A stretch of 18,880 bases of DNA from Rodentolepis nana (Eukaryota; Platyhelminthes; Cestoda; Cyclophyllidea; Hymenolepididae): contig UZAE01013819.1 in assembly GCA_900617975.1 (NCBI GenBank), positions 1 through 18,880 on the forward strand. Direction: 5' to 3'. The translations under genes and the position numbers were made by a program. Below are positions 1-12,200 of the stretch, one piece after another (the first letter of the stretch is position 1; each line of letters begins with the position of its first letter). The notes under the pieces were generated by a model that saw only the letters and a list, made by a program, of their open reading frames with translations, ran no database searches and was not told the origin of the DNA.

Positions 1-18
1 ATTTATTCAACTCTTTAC

Positions 19-134
19 TTTGTTCCCGAAAAAAGACATTAGTGGTGTCCCGGCGTTTGTGAGCGGGAAAATAACTTCACTGGTCACGTGCTGTCTTGCT
101 GCTCCAGAGTTCGGTTGGTCTGTTTTCAGTGTTG
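19..134 (-). CDS. RASGRF: RasGRF exon 16: linker before CDC25 domain
   Basis: Encodes [20 protein letters not shown], then [18 protein letters not shown]. The last part loosely resembles vertebrate SSEFPLFSYNNGVVMTS, which precedes the CDC25 domain. The acceptor is CATTTTCAG and the donor GTAAAG at 18, phase 0. If the donor were not used, a TGA would follow three codons later (7-9), so a short form without the catalytic domain is conceivable. The CDC25 exons should lie to the left of the window. Confidence 0.75.
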
Positions 135-186
135 CTGAAAATGTGGAAAATTGCCCCAATGGCTTCAGTGATGTTATATTGTTAGT

Positions 187-256
<70 letters not shown>

Positions 257-3200
257 TTAAGATCTTTTGGGTGGAAATAATAGATGTTCTGGTAATTGCA
301 TGGGGAAATTGGAAGCTATTGTGGAACCTCGGTAGTTGAGAAAATTAAACAATGACCTCTTAGATATTTACTCAAGGGACTGGGCTTGGATTGTGATGGC
401 TTTGCAGGTACTTTGAAGGCAGAGATTTTGTCATATGCATTTTCCTCTTTTTTTACTGACGATGCGATGCCGCGTTGATGCTCTTCACCGATTGGTAACA
501 AACCGGAGCTCCCTTCTTTAGACTGAAAGACGAATGAAAATGAAATTCTAATAAGCCTTTTCAAGTAGATATATTTAAAAGTATACATTGACACTCAGAT
601 AGATAACTCAAACTCTCTAAGCGATATCGATTTGTCTTACCTCTTACCCTATTAACACACGAGCTCCGAATTTTAATGTCCAAAGTTAACACCTAATCTT
701 TTAGAGAAATTATCGATTGGCTTTGTTATCTCACTTCAAAGGAATTATCCTTGCCAATTTTCATCTAGTTGAATGTTCAATAATCACTCAGACGCTATCC
801 TTCTTCCTGCCTCTCTCTTCACGTCAAATCTTCTATATTTGTCATGCTTTTGATAGTGCAATTAATGAATAATATTTAACAATAAAATAATGTAATTAAT
901 AATATAAATGGGCATATTTTTCCAGGGTTTAAACTAAATTTTGTCCAAACTTACTGAGAGTTTGGTTGGAGTTTCGGATATTTTACTTCCTTCAAACGAA
1001 ATTTTCTTTCCACCAGCTTTCCCAGTCACCTTTGTAGACTCTTCTACGGGAAAGAGGGTTGGTTTATTTCCCTCCGAAGCACTTCTTAAACGCAGTTGAT
1101 CAACTCCCTCAATCATATTGTCACTGGACGAATCTAATGGAAAATTTGAGAAGATGGAATATTAGCTACTTGGCCAGGCTATCAACCATAGTTGATAATA
1201 AAGCGATTTGGCGTAATAGGTGCACTCTTGTTACGCTTTTATAGCAAATTAGGGAAACTCGAACAAAAACGAGTATTTAGCTAACCTTCCCATTCTTCTT
1301 CCTCCAGAACATGTTCCGTTGCAAGATGTCGTCTTGGAATGAAAATTTGATGACGTTTGGCATCTAACATTCCGGTGGATACCCGACGTCCCCCCTTTAC
1401 TCCAGGAAGTGGTAAGGTATCGTTGTGTTGTTGACTCGCTCGTCTACCGCAACCAGGTCTATGAAATACACACGATTTGCTAGTAAAAGTAGTCATAAAC
1501 ATTTCAGGTGTTCGTATTTCAGTTCGACGAAATCAACAAAACTCCTTCCCCCCCTACAAACACGCAGCGTGGACAAGATAAAAGAGATGTGTTAAGGCGT
1601 GCCGAGTTGTGATCGAAATGCGTAGTGAACACTTTCAATACTTGCTATGAACTATTGAACATTCAATGTGCCGATAATTTCAAGATTCTTTACTACTTAC
1701 TGCTTTTCGCATTCACACGCGACCTCTTTTATCTCAGCCACTCGTTATTCAACCGGATTATCCTTTTTAATTTCCGAAATACGTTTACAAAAAGCAGGAC
1801 ACTTTAGATTATATAACTTTAATATGCAACAACAGAATTAGGCATACTGTAACCACAAAGATTAAAACTGTCCTAGACCAGACAATATCTTATACGATCA
1901 AAAAAATTTTCAGACTAACTGACAACTGAATAAAGAGGCAGTAAAGTCACCCATTATTCCATTCCTGTAACCCTATTTGGAAGTCCGTTTACGCATAAAC
2001 ACCATATTAATGCACACTCTTGGAATATACAATGAACCCTCTTGGTAGCAGGCAATAGGAAACATCTTCATGAAATGGAATCCATTGTTAAGGTTACCCA
2101 TCCATTAATATGGAATTGCGAAATTAGTCGTATGAATCTCTTAATTCACATGTAAGCCAAATACGTGAACCTAAGTAAAGAGGAGATAGAATTTAACCTC
2201 GAATGTTTGGAGTTACCACGAGCAGAATTTGTTGTGTACTTTGAGTAGAATTTTTTCTGGGTCACGCGAACTGTTCACCCCTGTTCTTCCATGCTGAACT
2301 GTGAGAATTACTAAGCATTGGTTAATCAGTCAGGACATGTCCAAGTCGAATGGTTTAAAGTGCCCAAACTGGACTGCTCATTTGTGTCTCTAGGGCAAAT
2401 AATGTGTTCAGTCACACAAAGTGTTCCTATTAAAACCGGAAAGATAGAAATGTAGGTGTATGAGAAAGTCATTGTGACGCAAAGGGAACTTCTTCTTGTT
2501 AGAATTTAACGTTTTGTGAAAAGGCTGTGCGAAATAGAAAATGTTAAACGAGTATGCTGAAACAAGTACCGTTAAATAATGCCTCTGATTTTAAATATTT
2601 TACGACCGAATTAAGATCTAAAAAAACAAGATATTCTCAATCTCCTTTCTGTGGAGTCATTAATTTTCTTTCATAAATACAGCACAGTTAGTTTCATTTA
2701 CGTGACTAGTGTGAAGCATTGCAAGCCAACAAGACCCATCTCACTTATGGGTCGGAAGGAGTTCAAGGTGGCAGTTGAGTCAGCAAAGCAAGATCGCACC
2801 AGCAAGCACACAGCGCAACGCCTGCGCACCACAAATTAATGGGAAGCTTAACCAAATTGCTTTCAATTACTCCCCCATTTCGCTTTAGACCGAGTATTCT
2901 CATACTCATGGACATTTCTCGGTTCATCTTTCTACCTCATTCAATCTTGTCAGTAATATATACCATTATAGATGAGGTGTGCGATAGACTTACCTCCACG
3001 TGATGCACCATGGGCAACGAATACTCATACGGCAAAAATGTCTATTAAGTGGTAGCTGACTTCTGACTTCAAACTACCATGACCCGACTGTGTGTCATAT
3101 TCGGCCCCCTCCACAGTACTCATCTTACCTTTTCTCTGCCTTTGTGTCTACTTCACAGTACTCACCTCACCTTTCATCTACCTTTGTGTCTTACACAGTA

Positions 3201-6200
3201 CTCATCTTACCTTTTTCTCTACCTTTGTGTCTGTACACAGTACTCATCTTACCTTTTCTCTGCCTTTGTGTCTGTCCATCTCTTTTACATCTGTGAATCA
3301 TTATTCTTTCACCCCTCTCGCATTTAGCCACTTTGAAGTTCCTTTTCCTCTCTGTAAAGCCCCGAAGTCAGCTAAATGGCTAATGAAAACTATCAAGACG
3401 CCTGCCATTTGAAATAAGCATATACCATAATAGATCGACAATAAAAGCAGGCTTTATACACAATAGGAGAACTCACTAGGAAATGAGTTATCTGAAATAC
3501 TAGATTGGGAAATAGACATAGGAAATTAGACATGAGTTGACACACAAAGCTTATTAATTATTTATTCCATTCATTTTCTCAAGGTAAACATACATCATTC
3601 CTTTCATTTAGCTTAAATGTAAAAGGACAAGATGCAATTTACTGTTTTCGTTTGCTTACTTTGCTTGCAGCATCGAATCGAATAGGTCCGCATTTATCTT
3701 AGTTGAAGCCAGTTGAATGAGAGGATCTCGGAGAACACATCGGAGAACGGCAATAATTGTCGGACCAGTTGTGAAAATACGATATGTGAGTAGGAACGTA
3801 TTAAGGTAATCAATAGATTGAAACCTAGGATCCAATAATCGATCGAGAAGCCGACCCAAAGTTCCATGTCGGACCGAGAGAATAAAAATTAAACGTGCCG
3901 TTTGAGTTTATAGTTCAAAGTCGATATAAATTATAAATTATTGAGATAAAGATACAACGAAACAATATAGGCGTTTACATAATCATTTCAGCAAATACAT
4001 TGGTAGGCTACTTAAAGATTTTTAAAAAACTTATATTCCGATTGATAATAATAATTAAATTAAATTATTTTTAATAACTCGATGAGTGGGTTGTGCAAAT
4101 ACGAACATATTTGTTTGGAACCGACTCTTCCTTCGTTGAATCAATAGATTGAGGGGGCGACATGACCAGCTAATCTTATTGTCATTAAAATTTGTCCATA
4201 TTTAACTTAAAAGTGTATTATTTTAATTAAATTTGGAGACAAAATATCAAATTAATATTAAAAAACTTTTAAATTGGAGGAACGATAAAGCATTCAATTA
4301 CAGAAAGATGAATAATGGGATCAGGGCGTCATCAAAGGGGAGGGGAGACTATCGAGATTCTGAATCCAGTGGACTTTTCAATTTTGGTTGAATAGCATCA
4401 CGTTTTACTGCATTATGCTAGAATTTAACCTCTAGGTGTTTGATTGAGTCTCTGTCCACCCTATTTAGAGCACAGTGATCGAATGAATAGGGAAGTTTCT
4501 ACCATCTCTGGACATTAGCAAAGGGGCGTTGTTGTTCGATGAAATACTTTCAATATGGTGGACGTCATTTTTAAGTCGATCATAACTTAAGTTTATAAAA
4601 GTTCAAAATGATCAATAAGTCACGTGCAAGAATAAAATCAATATTATAATATTAGCATAAAGGTACCGCCTATTAATCTCAACTTTCCAAACCAAAAGAA
4701 GCAATTTTACGCATTAATTCTAAAAGTACTTGGGGCATTTTGCATGAATTCCTTGTGGACCGATATTTGATATCCGGACAGTCTTTGAATAGTTCGGGGT
4801 CTAGTCTGGAGGAAGACACATTTTAGATTTTATTGTTGACTTAAAATTTAAAAGAAGACAATAATGCATTTTACCGCACTGAATATGGCATCGAGATTGA
4901 GGAAACCTCCGAATGGGCGAGGCTCATGATGTCGCTGAAATGGAGTTGTTCGATGCACTAAAATGGTGGTGGGAAAAAAAACACGTTTCAGTGAAAATTG
5001 TGACAAGATTCATCTAAACAGTTCAGTTTTGCTGAACTTCGAAAAATTGCTTTTCAGTAAATCAATTCCTTCAAAAAAAATGGAAAATTGGAACAAGTTT
5101 GTCCAGCCTACTTTCTAAAGCGCCTACATACAATTTAGGCTAATCCACACTATTTAAAAAACACGAATTAACTAAAATGACGAAAAAATAGTTGTGTACA
5201 CAATGCTTTGACCGCGAGGGATGAAAGAGAAAACAGAATTTCGAAGTTAACTCCATCAAAGAAAGAATTTTCTGGCAAGAGTAAGCATTAAAGATGTTTG
5301 CACAAGTAAACAATCATTGTGTTTGGTGATACGATTGCAACTTTGCATGTAAGGGTTAAGTGTTGCGATGGTGATTGAGAAAACTCGTCATTCGAATCTT
5401 TTATATACTGTAGTAAGCTCGAAAACTGATATTTGGAAAACACAAAGCCAGGTGGTTCGATATTTCAGACTAAGTAGTCCCCTTAAAAAAATGATTCCCT
5501 CATCGCCTGACTACACCAATCTCAAGGCTCTGAGACATCTCAATAAACGTCTAGATAATTCAATTGATACAAAATTAAAACAGTTTTGGCTATGGCACTA
5601 GGAAAACAAACTGACGTAAGAAACATTCATAAAGTATGACCTGATAAGAAAAATAAATCGATAATAATAAAAGCGAAAATTGAATTTAAGCAACCAGATT
5701 AGTTTCCAATGCTTTCTTACATAGAATTGAAGGATTTTTTTAGGTTATTTGCTATGGCTCTAAGTCAACTTTTACATGGAAACCTGCCTTTGTTTCATAA
5801 AGCGTTTTTCAAGAGTAGGAGGTGAGGAATGTACAACGCTGTTATGACTGAACAAAGAAACCTCATGCCAAGTAGGGAATAAGAGCGGTCATGAACGCAG
5901 AGACCTCTCAACTAGCCACTAATTAATAGCTCCTGCATTGTGTCCTAATGCCCAAGCTCCCTGTCATACGACGGTTTCCTCTACAGCTCTGCGGAAGCTC
6001 AGCTTCCCCTTGGAAGCTAGTCCAAACCGGGGAATCTTGTTAGAGAGATCACTGAACTTCAATCAAGTTTTATAAGTGTAGCAATTCTCCATTCCGGATT
6101 TCCCAAGAATTAAGGTAAAAAAATCTATATATTTTTTAAATATTTAAAAAATCCCACTTAATTATTGGTTTGTTTAATGTATTTCAATATATTCAGGTGA

Positions 6201-9200
6201 TAACTGATACCTCATTAAACCCCATTTTCTTAAAATGCTATATCAAATTTTAAGATAACAATGAAAACTATACTTTTTATTGCATATTTATACTATTAGT
6301 TGAGCAAAATATTAGCCTCAAAATTTATTGTAAAAGAATTATTTTAAATTTGAGTAGCTATACAATTTACAAGGCTATTAGAACATGCTAGCAGTTTTAG
6401 TTAATTTATTGAACCCCTTAACACCCTTAGGACCGTACAGTTCTCTTTCAAAATTAGCTCCATTGACATCAAGCTCCTAACAGATGGCGCTATTGGCGTT
6501 TGAAACATGGTCAATACGTCTATGGCCTTCGTCTGATACCACCAAAACTAATCACGTCGATGACATCAGTCTGTGAGACACATTTTTCAAAAAAATAAAG
6601 AGTGAAATGGTGAAAGTGCTTACTTGACTAATATCGGAACACCACGCCTCCTTTTCTTGTAGGTTGGAGGCAACCAACCAAATGCTGCAGTTTTCCTCGT
6701 CATCTCCTGGCCAAGTGATCTGGAACATCAAGTTTTTGTAGTTGTCCAATTGATGTGGATGATTTGCAGCAGCGTTAACTGCAGAAGAGGGTGTTGCGAT
6801 TGTGGTAACACGTGTGGGACTATCATCGTCTGAATGTTCTGTCGCGGTCTTCCGATTGAAGGAACCAGTCCGAGTGTCCCGCTTTGGTTTGCCTTTTTTA
6901 ATCAATAAAGCGTAAATTCATTAATCATTTTTATTTCTCTGTAAGTTGCCCCTCGGAATATGAAAATGATAGTCCTATGGAATTTCAAAATTTCAACCAC
7001 TGCGAATTTTACTTTTGAATAAACTCAAACATTTTAGTAAGTAGAACCAGTTCAGAATTGGGATGAAGGAACGGCGGTTTAATTATCCAATTGCTCTCCA
7101 TTCTTCATCTACTATTGTGCTTTGATATTTCACCAAATTTTTCTTGGCCATTTAATTTTTAGCAACTCATTTAATTGTTCAGAGACTTCTCGATCCATTA
7201 GCTTTGATTTAGAGAGGGTCAACTGGAGCCTCTCTGATGGGAAGCATGATTTCTGTGCCTTGTTGACCAGAATTAACCTGTTAGTTCTTCTATCGCCCTC
7301 ATGACTTCGAACTAGTCAGTGATTTGCTTAAAAAAATACACCATCGATATGCAAAGGACCCAGCAGTATGAGGCATCCGTATGTTGGTTAGCGATAATTC
7401 ACCGATGTTTCTACAAGATTTGGAATTCGGCTCCTTTACTAAAACATTAAGTGAATTGTTGTCGTTTACTGAGTTCATTGGCAAAAATTTCATAATGACC
7501 GCCGATTAAATAGCTTTAAGCAACAAGTTACCTGAATTATCAGTTCCAGTGGTTCCAAGAGCCAAGGCAGCCAGCATGAGTGATCCATGTGCCAACTTGG
7601 CAGGGACAAGATTCCACGGAGGTGATGGCGGTGCAGGCTGTGATTGTTGTGATTGCCCCTGCTGAGCTTCTGTGGTTATGGTGTCCTCCTGACCTCCAAA
7701 GCTGTGAATACTCAACGTCCTTGACACTGGACTCAGACCTCCCTCTGGTGTCTCATGTTGAGGTGGGGAGCCGTGACCTTTAGACAAATCGAATTAACCA
7801 GCAATTAGGATGAAACATGGAAATTAAAGACAGCGTTTGACTTACTGCTATCATCTTGACTTATGTCGAATGGCATATCTTCAATGAGCGTACAGCCATG
7901 TAGAGGGATTTTCCCATTTTTCTAAGAAGAATACAAGATTTGATGATGGAGGGCTACGCAAATTTGCGGTAGTGCATGAATTTCTGCCTCCAACCTATTC
8001 GAGTGCACCGATAGACGGATTTGGGGGGCGGGGCAGGAGAGGGTAGTGGGACTGTCTAATGAACGTAACCCAAAAAATCAAGGACAAATCTAATTCAATC
8101 CTCATGTTCGTCATTATTACTTCCCTCCTTCCAATCAGTTATTTTTGTTTTTTTAATGGGAATAACTCCGAGAAGTTATTATCATTCAGAGGCATAAATG
8201 CTAAGCATTCACTGATTAAAAGAGTGAATGATGTCACAGAATAAATTGTGCCCATTAACTACCTATGATGAAATGATAAGTAAATAAAAAAAGGATATAA
8301 CAAGTGAATTGAACTGCATCTAACTGCATTTATTTGTTCATTTCAAACTGTGCACTGACTCTGATGCATGCTTCACACCACGCCGTAGTTCCTCATCACC
8401 ATTATTACTGTTTGTAAGTTAAGTAAAAATCCCTTTGTGGACTTAACACATTACCAGATTTCAGCAGTAGTGGGAATAGGAAGTTCAAATGAAAACGTTT
8501 TCTTTGTTACTTTGTCTAAGAGAGGACAGAGGTGTTTTGATGACACAAGTGAATAAGGTGAATGTACGGTGGGTTCAATTTTAATGATTTTAAAAAAAAA
8601 TTGGCAAAGGAGCCACATTGAACACAAATGCTTCCGTGGGGTGAGCTTAGCTTTTCATCGTTATAGGCTATTTGGAATTTATTTATTTATTTATTTATTG
8701 ATTTCCCTACCTTACGTTTGCATGGGCCCCGATATCATCAATTGGATAAGCCAGTAGTTACCACAAAAATTCCTCTATTTGTATTTCATTAATCCACGGA
8801 ACTGCTTATCCTTCTCAGATGGAGTTCGAACTATTGTAGACATTGGATTTTAATAATAATATTATTATTGAACCCTTAAAACTTGCTGAATCAATCAAAT
8901 TACCTCTCATGACTTTAAATCTAATTTTCTGAAAAAAACGCTTATTTAAAACTTTTTTAAGCTAACAGAGATTGCTTGCTTGGATGCCAACAGATGACTA
9001 ATACCGATATATTTATTTGCCTAAACATAAAAGTCTTGTTCAAACTAGCAAACGAAGAAGACGTGTGTTGTTTCCACTCCCTAACATTGTTAATTTAAAC
9101 ATAGCTCTGTAAGGAGAGACAGCAATATTCTAGGATGTCAGACCCTTCACAGCATCTTCATGACGGGTCTCGAAAATAATTTTTATAAAGGAAAAAAACA

Positions 9201-12200
9201 AAGTACTTTTTGTTGTATTTGGAGAGATTAAGACAACTGGTGTATGCAGAAAGTGTAGTCGCTTAAGTGGGCTATGAATAGTCAGTATTTAAGAAAAATG
9301 ACTATTAGTTATAAGTTAACACATTCCTCATTAGATTTGAAAAGTGAGAGGGTATCACTCTCTTAGAATTTCATTTCCTTTCTCCAGAACAGCATCAAGA
9401 AATATAATTTATTTTGTGCCATTATTGATGATTTTAAATTGTTTGTAGTAAAGCTGGCTTCTGTTTTATCTAATAGATTGAAGGAAAGATAAGACCCTAA
9501 AGAAAAGACGAAGGATAGAGTTTAGCGGCCGGCCTACATGTCTGACCCTGCCACTTTTAAATGAGATCAACTCCACTGTAGACACGGGATGCTTTATCAA
9601 GTTTCGGTTATTCCTCTCTTTATTTGCACATTTTGGTGTGATTTTCTTGCCACATCTCTAAAAAAGTACACTTTAAGACCAGATATCTATTGCAAGGACA
9701 ATAATTGAAATGATTACGAATTCATCTGCTTCTACTGTTCCGCCAGACGGCCTACCTTAGCCAACTTTAGCCTTCCCGAATTTGTTCTAGTTGCTATCAG
9801 AAGATGATTTGTAAACAAAAAGGCCTGTCTTAATCGTTCTTTCTTCTCACACGACGAAGGTCCAAGTTGACCAATTCGAGGACAAGGATACGATGTTTTA
9901 TTCATTGTCACTTGGACCAAAGTACCTACAAAAAGTTATTTAGTGAAAATTGAGGCAAACAACAGGGAAAAAAGAACTCACCTTGTCGGACAAAAACTTG
10001 ATTTGCATCAAGAAGGATGTCACAACCATCTGAAATCATGCGTTCAATTGCCAAATTCTTGCGGATATTTTCCGTTTCACTCACCTCATCATGAATCACC
10101 TTTACACATTACTTATAATTTTATAAGTAGACTCACTTGAGAAAGTGTCTCTAGCTTGCGTTTCGCATACTCCAAATTGGTTCTATCGACATGTTCATGC
10201 GGTGTGTGAGCGAGAATTTCGTGAAGCGTAACAAGATATCGTGGTATCTAAAATCATAAATTGATAAGTGTCTATTTATGAAACTCAATCATGAGTTTAT
10301 TTGCCTAAATTTAGTTGAAATTGAAAAAATTTCGTTTTACAGTGAAATAAGAGAGATCGGTACACCACATCATTATATCAGTGATCAGCATGAAAAGGTT
10401 CGTTGAGCTGAATCGCATTCAAGGTTGATTCAACAGACTTTACCCTAACGAAACAAAGACAAATAAATGATTGAGCAGGGTTCATAACTCTTTGATTCAT
10501 CAAACGTAGGCGGAAGGTGTCACATTTACAAAGAAATACAACTCTGTATAAAAATTAGTGCACGATATTTTCTTGGGCGTAATGTGATGTCTTTTAGGGC
10601 CAAAGACTTTCTGAAGCAGTAAGTCACAAAATAAAAAAGGCAAGTTGCAAAAGTACAAGCCTCCTTCAAATAAGTTAGTTGGACTTCTTGGAAAACTTTC
10701 TGGGGACTTCATGCAAAAGATTCCGAAGACTACAAGAGGGGACATATTTTGCCTCACTTAGCTATTCTGTTGTGTAATACTTTGTCCATTTCTACTACAT
10801 GTAGAGGTAAAATAGATGCACTAAATAATGATGGAAGTCAATCAGACTTAGGCACACTCATTGAGATTTTGGATACTGCGCTTCAAAACGAAGTCCCCAA
10901 CGTGGAAACCTTGAAGTTTATATTCTATACACTAAGTTAAACTTTATGATTTCCTTTGGATTATCCAAGCATCAAGGATCCATGAACGTTGCATGAAAGG
11001 AAAAGTGGCATGTGTCTCTTCATCATCCATTTCTGAATTTTACGTCACTTGGGTCGATTGAAAGAGAGACTGATCCCTAGAGCCGCCAATAATTGGAGCA
11101 TAAAAGACCGCAGACATAAAGATCAACACTCTAAATACGTGGCATTTGAAAACGGCTTCAACAGAGGTTGTATTAAAGAATACTGCCATCAAGAACAATA
11201 ACACAGAGACTGAGAAAGCATAAGTTTGAAGAGATACTATCTTTGCATATTGTGCAAAAGTAAAATTGGATAGGGATACCTATGAATGTTGGAAGGACAT
11301 TAATGTTCAGACTTTCTCACATCCAGAATCCTCGTGTCATGACGTCACAAAATTTGTGCGCGCAAATTTGTATGTATGTAGTCAGAAATTAAAAATTTTT
11401 AACTAGTGAAAATGAAATTAAAAATTCGTTGTTAAATCATTCATTAAATGCGTATAATTGTTAAAATGCACTAATTTGTAGTTGTGCTTTTATTGAATTC
11501 TGGGATCTACTGCTCTTGAATGTACCAACCTGATACATAGGGCAGGTAAGGAAGGATTCAATTGATCTGCCCTCGCATTGGGACTTTTCCTCACATCTCT
11601 TGAGAGTTCTGTTGAACTCCTCCTTCATTTTGTACTCGGCCAGGACCTGGAGGGAGTAATGGTGGTTTCGAACGTACTCCTGATAGACACCCAACATTGG
11701 CAGTAACATATCAAACAGATCACCTGAAAAGTGAAAAATTTACCAATTGTCTGTTTGGTTATGGTGAAACATACGAATGCGTCGCTTTCTAAGCCCCTTA
11801 TCATTGAGAATGGATGATAAAAACAAAGTTTGTTAATTCAGAATTTAAAAAGACAAACTTGATATTTCTAAGCCTGCTAGGACAGTGCAGAAGGCATAAC
11901 ATATGTTTATTAGTTAAATACACCGAAGCACAACATTTTGTATCACTACTTTTAAACCAATTGCACAGGAATATTCCGGAAGAATAAAATTCTATTCAGT
12001 TCCGGTCTCAGATAAAAGGAGGATAAAAGAAAGTTAATTCACTTCAGAAATATTTTGATGCATAACAAAAAAGTGACGCAATCAATCGTCCAATTAAATC
12101 TACTGATCATTAAGCTCTGAACACCGTGGACATAATTCAACTCTAAAAATCAGAGGTCAAGTAATATAAATTTATTATTTATTTCAAATGGCAAATGCAA

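Larger units (their letters stand above)
1480..3659 (-). other. Intron 12 (2180 nt)
   Basis: Contains repeat copy A with its minisatellite. The remainder is AT-rich without a recognisable exon or element. The exon 12 / exon 13 codon split is consistent with no missing exon. Confidence 0.8.

Noticed and set aside
187..253. Dinucleotide tract as part of a gene on the plus strand (open frame 20-280)
   Set aside because: The frame is a shadow of exon 16 continued through the microsatellite.
3079..3412. Overlapping plus-strand open frames with repeated Leu/Cys/Thr-rich peptides
   Set aside because: They are translations of the 40-42 bp minisatellite in three frames. The multiple open frames come from the unit length and lack of stops, not from coding.
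3868..3876. U12-type AT-AC intron to explain the missing AG before exon 12
   Set aside because: An AC end at 3868 would need an ATATCC-type donor at a compatible phase; the AT-starting candidates fall inside conserved codons of exon 11, so it does not fit.
5368..5601. 77-codon plus-strand open frame
   Set aside because: No recognisable motif and isolated inside intron 9; likely chance.
7580..7783. 67-codon plus-strand open frame
   Set aside because: Lies opposite exon 8, which has splice sites and phase agreement with the gene; it is a shadow.
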